Positions 25,480 through 33,701 of a DNA stretch of 64,000 bases are shown here, piece by piece. The position numbers were made by a program, and so were the translations under genes. The stretch's first letter is position 1, and every line of letters starts with the position of its first letter. Source of the DNA: DASRDZ01 sp035652335 (GTDB lineage: Bacteria > Chloroflexota > Dormibacteria > Aeolococcales > Aeolococcaceae); contig DASRDZ010000062.1 in NCBI GenBank assembly GCA_035652335.1, forward strand, positions 1 to 64,000. The letters are read 5' to 3'. The notes under the pieces are model-generated. The model did no database searches. It had not been told where the DNA came from and saw only the letters and a list, made by a program, of their open reading frames with translations.

Positions 25480-26214
25480 TCAGCGGGTGGCGAGCAGATC
25501 ACGGATCCACTCACTCGACGCTGCGGCTGCAACGGTCTTGCCGCTTGCGTCAGCGTCGCCTGGACGCGCACCGTGTTCGAGCAGTGTGGCGATGATGCGA
25601 GCCTGCTCCGCCTTTGCCGCGTCCGAGCCGGAGTTGCTCTTGCCCGTGCTCTGGACGGCGAGGTGCAGCGGCGTCGAGCCGCTCCTGTTCATCAGTCCTG
25701 GGTCGGCGCCGTTCAGGATGAGTGCGACGACGCCTTCCGCGGAACGAGTGCGGACGGCCCGGTGCAGCGGGGCGACGCCGCTCTTGTCGAGGGCGTTCGC
25801 GTCCGCCCCCGCCTCGCAGAGGTAGGTGATCACGTCGCGCTGTGCCACCGGATCCCAGGACGTCGCGCCGGGACGTCCGTCCGCCGCGTAGTGGAGCGGT
25901 TCAGCCCCGCGACGGTTCCGCGCCCGCACGTCGGCTCCCCTCCCGACCAGCAGCTCGGCGGTCCCCCGTCGATGCGCAGCGGCAGCGATGTGCAATGCCG
26001 TGTCGCCGGCGTAGACGTGGTGATGGATCGCGGTGAGGAAGTACCGCTCGGGATTCCGGCGCGTCGCCCCGCTTCGGACCGGCCGCGTCACCAGGCCGGG
26101 TGACGATTCCAGCCGTTGGGCGATGTCGCCGCGACCGGGCGATGCGATGGCGGTGAGGAGCGCCAGCAATGCAGCGTCGTCGGGGTCGCTGTCGGTCCGG
26201 TGTGCCTCAGCCAC
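25480..26214 (-). CDS. Ankyrin repeat protein
   Basis: 244 residues, about five ankyrin repeats: GDTALHIAAAAHRRGTAELL, RGAEPLHYAADGR, SGVAPLHRAVRTRSAEGVV, GSTPLHLAVQS and a degenerate last repeat with LLEHGARPGDADASGKT. No signal peptide or other domain, so it is probably a cytosolic protein-binding scaffold. It is transcribed away from the DUF4386 gene and converges on the CinA gene. Codon use is a little less GC3-biased than in neighbours. Confidence 0.88.
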   Translation of the reverse strand: MAEAHRTDSDPDDAALLALLTAIASPGRGDIAQRLESSPGLVTRPVRSGATRRNPERYFLTAIHHHVYAGDTALHIAAAAHRRGTAELLVGRGADVRARNRRGAEPLHYAADGRPGATSWDPVAQRDVITYLCEAGADANALDKSGVAPLHRAVRTRSAEGVVALILNGADPGLMNRSGSTPLHLAVQSTGKSNSGSDAAKAEQARIIATLLEHGARPGDADASGKTVAAAASSEWIRDLLATR

Positions 26215-26388
26215 GTGGGCACCATAACCTTGACGACGGCCTTCCTGCTCTCGTGCCCGCCCATTGACGGTGAGGCGCGGCGTCAGTTGGCCGCCGGATC
26301 ACACTCGGACGTCCATTCGGGACCTTCGGCACTATGCGTGGGTGGCGGTGAATGGGATCGTGTGCCAATCCGGCAGGCGTGAGATGGG

Positions 26389-27123
26389 GTGTGGACAGTG
26401 ACTCCGACACGAAAGACCGCATTGGTCGTCGGCGTGCTGTTCATCCTGACGTTCGTCACGTCGATCGGCGGCGTGGTCGCCTACGGACCGGTCCTGACCG
26501 ATGCCAACTACGTGATCGGCGCCGGCGGTGACACCCGCGTGCTGCTCGGGGCGTTCCTGGAGCTCCTCCTGATCATCTCGAACATCGGGTGTGCTGTCGT
26601 GCTCTTCCCGCTGCTGAAGCGGCAGAGCGAGACCATCGCGCTCGGGTACGTCGCCGCTCGTCTGGTCGAGTGCACCTTCATCCTGGTCGGCATCCTCAGC
26701 GTCCTCGCCGTCGTCACCCTGCGTCAGCACGCCACCGCCGCCGACTCGGGATCGCTCGTGACGATCGGCAAGTCCCTCATCGCGACCAAGAACTGGACGT
26801 TCCTGCTCGGGCCCGGCTTCGCTGACGGCATCGGCACCGGACTGATGCTCGGCTGGCTGTTCTACCGGTCCGGCCTGGTGTCCCGCCGCATGGCGCTGTT
26901 CGGGCTCATCGGCGGGCCGCTGCTGGCGGCCTCGGGCGTCGCGGTGCTGCTGGGTGCGATCCCGCAGTTCTCGACGCTGCAGAACGTCGCGACCGCCCCG
27001 GAGTTCATCTGGGAGGCGTTCCTGGGCCTGTGGCTCACGTTCAAGGGTTTCAACGCATCTGGGCTGACCGCCGGCGCGGCCTCCGGTGCCGAACCCGTGG
27101 TCGAAGCGCCGGCTGCCGCATAG
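26389..27123 (+). CDS. DUF4386 family membrane protein
   Basis: 244 residues with six membrane segments. The pattern ALVVGVLFILTFVTSIGGVVAYGP, FLELLLIISNIGCAVVLFPLLK and NWTFLLGPGFADGIGTGLMLGWLFY matches DUF4386 proteins, common in Actinomycetota and Chloroflexota and of unknown function. The GTG at 26389 could be replaced by a GTG at 26398, which has GGGG 8 bases before it. It is followed 39 bases later by a SnoaL-like gene on the same strand. Confidence 0.85.
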   Translation: MWTVTPTRKTALVVGVLFILTFVTSIGGVVAYGPVLTDANYVIGAGGDTRVLLGAFLELLLIISNIGCAVVLFPLLKRQSETIALGYVAARLVECTFILVGILSVLAVVTLRQHATAADSGSLVTIGKSLIATKNWTFLLGPGFADGIGTGLMLGWLFYRSGLVSRRMALFGLIGGPLLAASGVAVLLGAIPQFSTLQNVATAPEFIWEAFLGLWLTFKGFNASGLTAGAASGAEPVVEAPAAA

Positions 27124-27162
27124 CGCGACCTTCGCCCCGTGTCACCTGAGGAGCGTACTGGT

Positions 27163-27549
27163 ATGTCGGCCGTCGAGAACAAGGAAGTCGTCCGCCGGTT
27201 CCTGAAGGAGATATCAGCAGGCGGGAACCTGGACCTGATCGATCAGCTGGTTGCGCCGGACTACACCAACCGCGGGCTGGGCAACGTCGACCTGGCCGGG
27301 TTCAAGAGGCTGCTCGGCGGCATGCAGGCCGCCAGCGACGTCGTCATCGAGGATCTCGTCGCCGAAGACGACGCCGTTGTCGTCCGCAGCTCCATGAAGG
27401 TCGCGGTCGCCGGCGGGGAGGAGCTGACGGTGCGCGCCATCACCTTCTACCGGCTCGCCGGCGGACGGATCGTCGAGGACGACACGCTGACCACGCCGGA
27501 TCTCAGCCAAATCCTCGGAGGGTCGGCGCCGGTCCTGGCCCGCGACTAG
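27163..27549 (+). CDS. SnoaL-like/ester cyclase-type polyketide cyclase fold protein
   Basis: 128 residues, NTF2-like fold. NKEVVRRFLKEISAGGNLDLIDQLVAPDYTNRG is the usual beginning of SnoaL-like proteins, and ITFYRLAGGRIVEDDTL the usual end. These bind small hydrophobic molecules and may act as hydrolase or isomerase; no substrate can be named. I chose the ATG at 27163, which has GAGGAG 9 bases before it. Probably cotranscribed with the DUF4386 gene. Confidence 0.87.
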   Translation: MSAVENKEVVRRFLKEISAGGNLDLIDQLVAPDYTNRGLGNVDLAGFKRLLGGMQAASDVVIEDLVAEDDAVVVRSSMKVAVAGGEELTVRAITFYRLAGGRIVEDDTLTTPDLSQILGGSAPVLARD

Positions 27550-27693
27550 AAGGGTCTGGCGCTGCGGACGGCGCGGCGCAGGCATCCTTTGCGTCGCGGC
27601 ATTCTCGTAGACTTGCTCAGCCCACGATGTGCGCTGAGACGCGGGCGGGATCCGCGCCTGACGGCGACCCACCTCTGTTGAGGAGCGAGCTGG

Positions 27694-28341
27694 ATGTCCC
27701 GAGTGCGCGTCCACAATTTCGCAGTGTCACTGGATGGATTCGGCGCCGGTGAGGGTCAGAGCCTGGACGCGCCCTTTGGACATGCGGGCAGCCGGCTGCA
27801 CGAGTGGTTCTTCCCGACGCGCACCTTCCGGGCGATGAGCGGCGCGACGGATGGAAGCACCGACGTCGACGACGAGTTCGCCCGCCAATGGAATGTGGGG
27901 ATCGGCGCAGAGATCATGGGGCGGAACAAGTTCAGTCCCCATCGCGGGCCGTGGGCTGATCACGACGACTGGAAGGGCTGGTGGGGCGATGAGCCGCCCT
28001 TTCACACCCCCGTCTTCGTACTGACCCACCATCCTCGCTCCCCGATCGAGATGCAAGGTGGCACGACGTTCCACTTCATCAACGCAACGCCTGAGGACGC
28101 CCTCAGCACTGCTCGCGACGCTGCCGGTGGTCGCGACATTCGCATCGGTGGTGGTGTCGCAACCGTCCGTCAGTTCCTGGCCGCCGACCTGATCGACCAG
28201 ATGCACGTCGTGATCGTGCCCATCGTGCTCGGACGCGGGGAGCATCTGTGGCAGGGGCTGGAGGGAGTCGAGGAGCGCTTCCGCGTGGACTCGGCCAGCT
28301 CTCCCAGCGGCGTCACCCACCTCACCTTCACGCGGCGATAG
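27694..28341 (+). CDS. Dihydrofolate reductase/RibD C-terminal-like family protein
   Basis: 215 residues, NADPH-binding DHFR-like fold (RibD_C). HNFAVSLDGFGAG at the start, MGRNKF in the middle, PVFVLTHHPR and IRIGGGVATVRQFLAADLIDQMHV, PIVLGRGEHLW near the end are all typical of the bacterial YyaP/YwjB-like branch. This branch is not the essential folate enzyme and its substrate is unknown. GAGGAG lies 8 bases before the ATG. Confidence 0.88.
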   Translation: MSRVRVHNFAVSLDGFGAGEGQSLDAPFGHAGSRLHEWFFPTRTFRAMSGATDGSTDVDDEFARQWNVGIGAEIMGRNKFSPHRGPWADHDDWKGWWGDEPPFHTPVFVLTHHPRSPIEMQGGTTFHFINATPEDALSTARDAAGGRDIRIGGGVATVRQFLAADLIDQMHVVIVPIVLGRGEHLWQGLEGVEERFRVDSASSPSGVTHLTFTRR

Positions 28342-28416
28342 CGACCCCCTTCCACCTGAGCCTCGCCGCCCACGTCCATGGCCTGCCTGTGGACGAGTTC
28401 GAATACGGGGTTTGGC

Positions 28417-28487
28417 TGGGGAGAGAGGATTCGAACCTCTGATTGGCTGATCCAGAGTCAGCTGCCTTACCACTTGGCCACTCCCCA
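28417..28487 (-). tRNA. tRNA-Gln (CUG)
   Basis: The minus strand gives a complete cloverleaf: acceptor TGGGGAG/CTCCCCA, anticodon stem GCTGA/TCAGC with loop CTCTGGA (anticodon CTG) and T arm AGAGG-TTCGAAT-CCTCT. CCA is not encoded. No integrase lies next to it. Confidence 0.95.
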
Positions 28488-28588
28488 GCGGCGCCCGAGA
28501 GTCTACCCGAGGCGCCCGGGCCGCCCCGCCCCCCGGCAGCGGCCCACAAGCCGTGCCCGGCCGAGGTTTCGGACGGCCGAACCGGGCA

Positions 28589-28594
28589 TATACT
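28589..28594 (+). promoter_or_regulatory. -10 box (TATACT) implying a leaderless transcript
   Basis: TATACT ends 8 bases before the ATG at 28603, so transcription would begin at or within two bases of the start codon. No ribosome binding site precedes that ATG, which fits a leaderless mRNA. Confidence 0.5.
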
Positions 28595-28602
28595 GGCTTC
28601 CG

Positions 28603-28971
28603 ATGGACCTCCTCGAGCTCCTCCGATCCCAGGCCCGGCGGTACCGCTGCGCGGCGTGCGGCAAGAGCATGGCCGGCTGCGACATCAACATCCTGGCCCA
28701 GCAGGGCAACCGCGCCCTGGTGCGGGTCACCTGCACCTCGTGCAGCGACGAGAACCTTCTCCAGATCGTCTTCCAGAGCGAGCTCGACGGCGAGGCGGCG
28801 GAGGGCACCGAGGCGGTGCCGGCCGCGCAGCCGCGCCGGCGGCGGCCCAGCATCGACGAGGGGCGGCCGGCGGCGGTCGAGCCGATCAGCTCGGACGAGC
28901 TGCTCGACCTCCACTCCCTCCTCCGCGACCACGAGGGTGGCTTCCGCGAGCTGATCGGGGGCGCCGCCTAA
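28603..28971 (+). CDS. Small zinc-ribbon protein
   Basis: 122 residues, not assigned to a known family. The N-terminal half has two Cys pairs that could bind zinc: CAACGKSMAGC (about 16-26) and CTSC (about 44-47), with beta strands between. The C-terminal half is a charged linker (RRRRPSIDEG) and a short helix DELLDLHSLLRDHEGGFREL. There is no ribosome binding site and a -10 box lies directly upstream, so the mRNA is probably leaderless. It converges on the PBP gene. A nucleic-acid- or protein-binding role is a guess. Confidence 0.75.
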   Translation: MDLLELLRSQARRYRCAACGKSMAGCDINILAQQGNRALVRVTCTSCSDENLLQIVFQSELDGEAAEGTEAVPAAQPRRRRPSIDEGRPAAVEPISSDELLDLHSLLRDHEGGFRELIGGAA

Positions 28972-28978
28972 CCCGAGC

Positions 28979-31207
28979 CTAGGGGGTCGGCTTGGGCGTC
29001 GAACCCGTGACCGGGGTCGGGGTCGGGGTCGGGGTGGGCGTCGGCGAGGGGCCAGGCAACCCGAAGGTCGGGCTGGGCTGGAAGCTGATCGTGGGAGGCG
29101 CCACCGTCGGGGTGGCGGTCGCGGTCGGGCTCGGCGACGGCGTGGGGGTCGGGGTGGATGAGGGGCTCGCGCTCGGGCAGCCCTGGGTCAGCGACGCCTG
29201 GTCGGTCGCGGTGCAGTCGCTGAGGGCGCCGTTGACCACCGGGAAGTCGTGGATCGGTCCCGGCAGCGAGTTGACGAACCGCGAGGTGATGTCCGACCCC
29301 ACCGTGTTGCCGAAGACGCCGTCCATGCCGATCTCGGTGCCGGTGCTGTCGGTGTGGCCCGCCCAGGTGGCGACGACGTAGTCGGGGCTGTAGGCCATGT
29401 AGTACGCGTCCACGAAGTTGTCCGTCGTGCCCGACTTTGCGGCGATGGGCCGGTTGAAGTGCACGCCCCAGCGGGCGGGATACGCCTTGAGGATCTTGGT
29501 GATCGCGTAGGCCTGCGCCTGGGTCATCACCTGCGCGCCCTGCGGAGGCGTGGGCTCGTCGACCAGCGTGTTGCCGTTGGCGTCGACCACCTTGAGGATG
29601 GCGCGCGGCGTCACCTTGTGCCCGTAGTTGGAGAACGCGGCGTAGGCGGCGGCGTGGTCGATCATCTTCACAGTCGAGGTGCCGATGGCGGTGCCCGGCT
29701 CCGCCTTGAGCGGCGTGGTGATGCCGAGCGACTGCGCGAAGGAGATGACGTCGGGAATGCCGGTCATCACCATGGCCTGCTCCGCCGGGATGTTGCGCGA
29801 GTCGAGCAGCGCCTTCGCCGCCGTGATCTTCCCCTCGTAGGCGAGGTCGAAGTCCTTGACGCCGCCCAGCTTCGCCGACTCCGACGCTGTGTCGTCGAGC
29901 ACCGTCGAGGGCTTCAGCTTGCCGTTGATGAAGCCCTCCTCGTACACGTAGGGCTTGAACGACGATCCCGGCCGGCGCTGCGCCGTGGTGATGTTGTACT
30001 GCCCGGCGATGTCGTTGTTGGTGTAGTCGGCGGAGCCCACCATCGCCAGGATGTCGCCGGTGTGGGAGTCGATCATCAGCAGCGCGCCGTTGTTGGCGTT
30101 GTGGCCGATGGCGGCGACGCCCTTGCTCACCGCGTCGTTGGCCTTGCTCTGGATGGACAGGTCGAGGGTGGTCGTCACCGTGAGGTCGCCGGAGATCGCC
30201 GCCGGGTCGTCGGCGAACTTCGACTGCAGCAGGTCGCGGACGTACTGCACGAAGTGAGGGGCGAGTCCCAGCGTCGCCAGCGGCTTGCCGTGCTGCAGGT
30301 CGTCGGTGAGCGCCTTCTGGTTGGCCTGCTGGGCGGCGAGCTGTGCGCCGCCGGCATCGGCCCCGCCCACCAGCGGGTCGACCTGGTCGGCCTGCTGCTG
30401 GGTGATCTTGCCCATCGCCACCAGGCCGCCGAGCACGTAATGCATGCGCGCCCACGCATCCGACGGGTTCTGCTTGGGATCGTACGTCGACGGTGCCTGC
30501 GGCAGCCCGGCGAGCAGTGCCGCCTCGGGCAGGTCGAGCTGGCTGGCGTGCTTGCCGAAGAACGTCTCCGCCGCGTTCTCGATGCCGTTGGCCCCCTCAC
30601 CGTAGTAGATGAGGTTGAGGTACTTCTCGAGGATCTGCTGCTTGCTGTATTTCGAGTCGATCTCGCTGGCGATCATCGCCTCGCGCAGCTTGCGCAGCGG
30701 CGACTTGTCGGCGTTGGCGCCGAAGAAGGCGAGCTTGGCCAGCTGCTGGGTGATCGTCGACGCGCCCTGGGCCGGCCGGCGCAGGATGACGTCGGTCACC
30801 AGCGCCTTCATCACACGCGGGAAGTCGAAGGCGCCCTCGCTGTAGAAGTTGCGGTCCTCGGCGGCGAGGGTGGCGTCCTGCTGGATCTGGGCGATCTGCG
30901 ACAGCGGAACGTAGGTCCGCGCCGAGGCGTCGTTGCCGATCGAGGTGATCAGCGTGCCGTGGCGGTCGAGGATCTTGATGGTCCCCGTCGCCTCGCCCAG
31001 CTTGTTGAGGTCGGGAAGGCTCATCGCCGCGTAGGCGACCAGCCCTGCCAGGAGCAGGAAGATCGCCGCGGCGCCGAGCACGGCGACGCGGATGGCGATG
31101 CGCCACCGGGGCGCGAGGTTGCGCCACCAGCGTGGACCGCGGACGCGCCTCGGCGTCGCGGCCGCGCCGCTGCCGCCGCCACGCAACCTGGCACGACGCC
31201 GGCTCAT
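28979..31207 (-). CDS. Class A penicillin-binding protein (transglycosylase/transpeptidase)
   Basis: 742 residues. A basic cytoplasmic N-terminus and one membrane anchor (about 39-62) precede a GT51 transglycosylase domain with AAEDRNFYSEGAFDF and GASTITQQLAK, which polymerises glycan from lipid II. The transpeptidase domain has the SxxK box in RRPGSSFKP, SRN as SxN, and AKSGTTDN as KTG box. The last 90 residues are Pro/Thr/Ser-rich with PTPTPTPTP runs, a wall-spanning tail. Upstream on the same strand lie the DUF3618 and holin-family genes, an envelope cluster. Confidence 0.95.
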   Translation of the reverse strand: MSRRRARLRGGGSGAAATPRRVRGPRWWRNLAPRWRIAIRVAVLGAAAIFLLLAGLVAYAAMSLPDLNKLGEATGTIKILDRHGTLITSIGNDASARTYVPLSQIAQIQQDATLAAEDRNFYSEGAFDFPRVMKALVTDVILRRPAQGASTITQQLAKLAFFGANADKSPLRKLREAMIASEIDSKYSKQQILEKYLNLIYYGEGANGIENAAETFFGKHASQLDLPEAALLAGLPQAPSTYDPKQNPSDAWARMHYVLGGLVAMGKITQQQADQVDPLVGGADAGGAQLAAQQANQKALTDDLQHGKPLATLGLAPHFVQYVRDLLQSKFADDPAAISGDLTVTTTLDLSIQSKANDAVSKGVAAIGHNANNGALLMIDSHTGDILAMVGSADYTNNDIAGQYNITTAQRRPGSSFKPYVYEEGFINGKLKPSTVLDDTASESAKLGGVKDFDLAYEGKITAAKALLDSRNIPAEQAMVMTGIPDVISFAQSLGITTPLKAEPGTAIGTSTVKMIDHAAAYAAFSNYGHKVTPRAILKVVDANGNTLVDEPTPPQGAQVMTQAQAYAITKILKAYPARWGVHFNRPIAAKSGTTDNFVDAYYMAYSPDYVVATWAGHTDSTGTEIGMDGVFGNTVGSDITSRFVNSLPGPIHDFPVVNGALSDCTATDQASLTQGCPSASPSSTPTPTPSPSPTATATPTVAPPTISFQPSPTFGLPGPSPTPTPTPTPTPVTGSTPKPTP

Positions 31208-31256
31208 GGGCGAAGAGAGGAGATGGGGGGACTGATCACTTCTTTGGGGGGAATGA

Positions 31257-31275
31257 GCCGCGCTCTTCGCGCGGC
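31257..31275 (-). terminator. 7-bp stem-loop after the DUF3618 gene
   Basis: GCCGCGC (31257-31263) pairs with GCGCGGC (31269-31275), loop TCTTC. It lies 8 bases after the DUF3618 stop on the minus strand and before the PBP gene. The following run is not U-rich, so termination would be weak. Confidence 0.45.
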
Positions 31276-31282
31276 GGGTGGG

Positions 31283-31723
31283 CTAGCCCGAATGCTCCGG
31301 CTCGGCGCCCGCCCGCTGAGCGTACCGTCGCGCGACCATCGAGGCGCCCGCCGCAGCTCCGGCGGTGGCCCCTCGGACGGCCAGCTTCATCCACAACGGG
31401 CGCGATTCCTCGCCGCCCTTCTTGCCTTTCAGCTCCGCGCGCAACTCGCGCACCTGCCGGGCCAGCTCGTCGAGCGAGGGCGTGGGCTCCTCGGCACCCT
31501 TCTTCGCGCCGCCCTTGCCGAAGCGTGCGCGCAGCACCACGACGCCCACACCGACGACGACCACGGCGCCGGCGATGGCGATGATCTGGGGCCCGTCGCG
31601 ACGCAGCCGCGCCTTCCAGTCGAGCTCGTGGCGGATGCGGCGTTCCAGCTTGTCGATGTCCGCCGCCAGCGCGACCCGGGTCAGGTCGCGCTCTTGTCGC
31701 GCCTGGTCAACTGCTTGACCCAC
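31283..31723 (-). CDS. DUF3618 family membrane protein
   Basis: About 146 residues. RQERDLTRVALAADIDKLERRIRHE resembles the conserved start of DUF3618 proteins, followed by one membrane segment (IIAIAGAVVVVGVGVVVLRA), an acidic/basic coiled stretch and a Gly/Ala-rich end. I chose the GTG at 31723 because it keeps the whole conserved start and has GAGGA 6 bases before it. It overlaps the preceding gene by 43 bases, and a CTG at 31684 would be a rarer alternative. DUF3618 and holin-family genes are usually neighbours in Actinomycetota. Confidence 0.7.
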   Translation of the reverse strand: MGQAVDQARQERDLTRVALAADIDKLERRIRHELDWKARLRRDGPQIIAIAGAVVVVGVGVVVLRARFGKGGAKKGAEEPTPSLDELARQVRELRAELKGKKGGEESRPLWMKLAVRGATAGAAAGASMVARRYAQRAGAEPEHSG

Positions 31724-32091
31724 TCGACGTCCTCCTTGATGGCCGCGATGGTCTCCTTCTGGGTGCGCACCATGGCGCGGATGCGCAGCCCGGCGAGGCC
31801 GCCGAGCAGCAGGGCGGCGAGCAGGAACCCGGCACCGGTGAGCGCATACGACCACCAGACGTCGCCGAAGTGCTTGGGCAGCGCGGCGAACGCCAGGGTC
31901 ATCCCGATGAGGATGAGCGGCAGGGCGACGACGATCAGACCGATCGCCACCGCGCCCCGCTTGAGGCTCTCGATCATGCCCGTCTTGGCGAGCTCGATCT
32001 CGGTGCGGACCAGGCGCGCCGCGTCGTCCGCGATCTGCCGGCCGATGTCGCCCAGGCTCTCCTGGTCGTGCTGCGTCTGGGTCGCTGCCAT
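31681..32091 (-). CDS. Phage-holin-family (DUF1469) membrane protein
   Basis: 136 residues. An amphipathic N-terminal helix (LGDIGRQIADDAARLVRTEIELAKTGM) is followed by two membrane segments (about 45-70 and 80-105) and a charged C-terminus. This layout matches the cellular DUF1469/Holin_X family, an envelope protein with no known lytic role. Overlaps the DUF3618 gene and lies 24 bases after the MerR gene stop. Confidence 0.85.
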   Translation of the reverse strand: MAATQTQHDQESLGDIGRQIADDAARLVRTEIELAKTGMIESLKRGAVAIGLIVVALPLILIGMTLAFAALPKHFGDVWWSYALTGAGFLLAALLLGGLAGLRIRAMVRTQKETIAAIKEDVEWVKQLTRRDKSAT

Positions 32092-32115
32092 CAGTCCTCG
32101 ACTACCCCCGGGTGC

Positions 32116-32502
32116 TCAGACGTCGAGCTGGGAGACGTCGATGTCCCGAAGCCCCGCCGGAGGCTCGACGCCGTGCTCATGGAGCAGTTTGAGCAACTGC
32201 AGCACATATCGCACGCCGTTGAGGTTGACGCCGTGGTTGCGGGTGAGGTTCTGGATGGTCTGCAGCTTGTGGATGTCACGCTGCGAGAAGCGCCGGCGGT
32301 TGGTCGAGGTCCGCTGGGGGACCACCAGGCCCATGTTCTCGTACATCATCAGCGTCCGCGGGTGCGTCTCCAGGATCTCGGAGGCGACGCTGATGGTGTA
32401 GATCGGCTTGTCGAGCGAGAGGTTCAGCTCGCGGGGCCTGCGCCCATCGTCCGGAGGCTCGTCGGCGGCGGCGGGCCCCCGTCCTCCTATTCTTTCAGCC
32501 AC
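32116..32502 (-). CDS. MerR-family (HspR-like) regulator
   Basis: 128 residues. The winged helix-turn-helix (about 33-105) includes IYTISVASEILETHPRTLMM, YENMGLVVPQR and NRRRFSQRDIHKLQTIQ, typical of HspR, the heat-shock repressor. No metal-binding Cys. It shares most of its DNA-binding domain with the paralog at 33066-33470. It overlaps the end of the response regulator gene by 16 bases, so the two are cotranscribed. No HspR-type CTTGAG repeats are seen in the window. Confidence 0.88.
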   Translation of the reverse strand: MAERIGGRGPAAADEPPDDGRRPRELNLSLDKPIYTISVASEILETHPRTLMMYENMGLVVPQRTSTNRRRFSQRDIHKLQTIQNLTRNHGVNLNGVRYVLQLLKLLHEHGVEPPAGLRDIDVSQLDV

Positions 32503-32867
32503 TCGCCGATGCCTTCGGAGAGCGAGCTGGGCGTGGTCTGCGCCTTGATCAGGAACTCGTGGGCGCCGAGCTTGAGCCCGCGGTCGACCAGCTCCTTCTC
32601 CCCGTAGTTGCTCAGCATGATCACCGGGATGGCGGCGGTCTCCTCGTTCTGGCGGAGCGCCTGGAGGACCTCGAAGCCATCCTTCTTGGGCAGGCGGATG
32701 TCGAGGAAGATGATGTCCGGCTTGAGCTCGGTGGCACGGTCGATCCCCTCCTCGCCGTCGACGGCCACGTTGACCCGGTACCCGTCCAGCTCGAGCTTCA
32801 TGCGGTACATCTCGAGCACCGCGGGGTCGTCCTCGATCAGGAGGACGTCGATGACCTCGTCGTCCAC
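32487..32867 (-). CDS. Single-domain response regulator
   Basis: 126 residues, receiver domain only. The acidic pocket is in VLLIEDDPAVLEMYR, the phospho-acceptor Asp in PDIIFLDIRLPKKDGF, the Thr/Ser position in PVIMLSNYG and the Lys in FLIKAQ. There is no output domain, so it signals by protein contact, possibly through the overlapping MerR protein. I chose the GTG at 32867, which has GGAGG 5 bases before it; the open frame runs 35 codons further without family similarity. No kinase is adjacent. Confidence 0.92.
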   Translation of the reverse strand: MDDEVIDVLLIEDDPAVLEMYRMKLELDGYRVNVAVDGEEGIDRATELKPDIIFLDIRLPKKDGFEVLQALRQNEETAAIPVIMLSNYGEKELVDRGLKLGAHEFLIKAQTTPSSLSEGIGEWLKE

Positions 32868-32920
32868 AGCACCCTCCGCGTTGGCCCGCTTTTCGGTGAT
32901 CAAAGGGGGAAACCTCGCGC

Positions 32921-32926
32921 AGTATA
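32921..32926 (-). promoter_or_regulatory. Candidate -10 box (TATACT) for the response regulator
   Basis: TATACT on the minus strand lies 53 bases before the GTG at 32867, within GCCGGTATACTGCGCG. No -35 match is visible. The context resembles the box before the paralogous MerR gene at 33494. Confidence 0.4.
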
Positions 32927-33065
32927 CCGGCGCGGTCGCACCGAACGACACAGCCGGGGCTGATCGTGGCATACCAGCGCCATGTTCAGCAAATCTGCTA
33001 GCGGAGTGTACCCCTATGGCGCGGGTCGCGGGGCCAACCGGGCGCGGAACGGCCCGCCGGCGCCT

Positions 33066-33470
33066 CTACAGGCGGACGTGGGTGACGTCGATGTCCGCGA
33101 GGTAGTCGGGGCGGGCCACCTTGTGCGAATCCATGAGCTGGAGGCACTGGATCACGTAGCGGGCGCCGTTGAGGTTGAGCCCGTGGTGGCGGGTGAGCCG
33201 CTGGATGGCCTGGAGGGTGAGGATGTCCCGCTGCGAGTAGCGCCGGCGGTTGGTCGCCGTCCGGTGGGGCACCACCAGCCCGAGATGCTCGTACATCATC
33301 AGGGTCCTGGGGTGGGTCTCGAGGATCTCGGCCGCCACGCTGATGGTGTAGATCGGCTTGTCGAGCCCGACCTGCGACGATGCTGGGGCGGTTGCTGGGG
33401 CGACGGTCACGGAGTCCTCCCTGTCCACCGCCCGGGCTCTGTGGTCAGGTGGCGTGCTCACGGTGGACAT
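33066..33470 (-). CDS. MerR-family (HspR-like) regulator, paralog of 32116-32502
   Basis: 134 residues. A 35-residue variable N-terminus precedes a MerR winged helix with TISVAAEILETHPRTLMM, YEHLGLVVPHRT, NRRRYSQRDILTLQAIQ, very close to the gene 600 bp downstream. It ends in DIDVTHVRL, matching DIDVSQLDV in the paralog, so the similarity spans the full length and points to a recent duplication. No ribosome binding site precedes the ATG; a GTG three codons on is possible. A TATACT box lies just upstream. Confidence 0.88.
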   Translation of the reverse strand: MSTVSTPPDHRARAVDREDSVTVAPATAPASSQVGLDKPIYTISVAAEILETHPRTLMMYEHLGLVVPHRTATNRRRYSQRDILTLQAIQRLTRHHGLNLNGARYVIQCLQLMDSHKVARPDYLADIDVTHVRL

Positions 33471-33493
33471 AGGTGGGGGTAGAAAACCCCGGT

Positions 33494-33499
33494 AGTATA
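33494..33499 (-). promoter_or_regulatory. Candidate -10 box (TATACT) for the MerR gene
   Basis: TATACT on the minus strand lies 24 bases before the ATG at 33470, giving a leader of about 17 bases without a ribosome binding site. No -35 match is visible. Confidence 0.45.
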
Positions 33500-33701
33500 C
33501 GGCCGCAATTCTGATACAGGGCCATACGTGACACTTCTTTCGCGGCTATACGCAGGTCTTCACTGACGGGCACGGCCGCGTAACCCTTGGCGAGCGCTCC
33601 CCGTTTGCCCGTGTGCCCCGCCGGCCAGCCCGGCCCGCCGGGGTGCATCCCTTCCCCCTCGTACATCCCACCCCACTTCGTGCACAAACTGGAGGAGCGC
33701 G

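Noticed and set aside
31681..32091. Prophage holin
   Set aside because: The protein belongs to the cellular DUF1469 family; there are no phage genes near it and the neighbours are wall and regulator genes.
29249..32401. A 1050-codon open frame on the plus strand opposite the PBP, DUF3618 and holin genes
   Set aside because: It is antisense to four genes with clear motifs and has the Arg/Val/Gly/Ala bias of a mirror frame.
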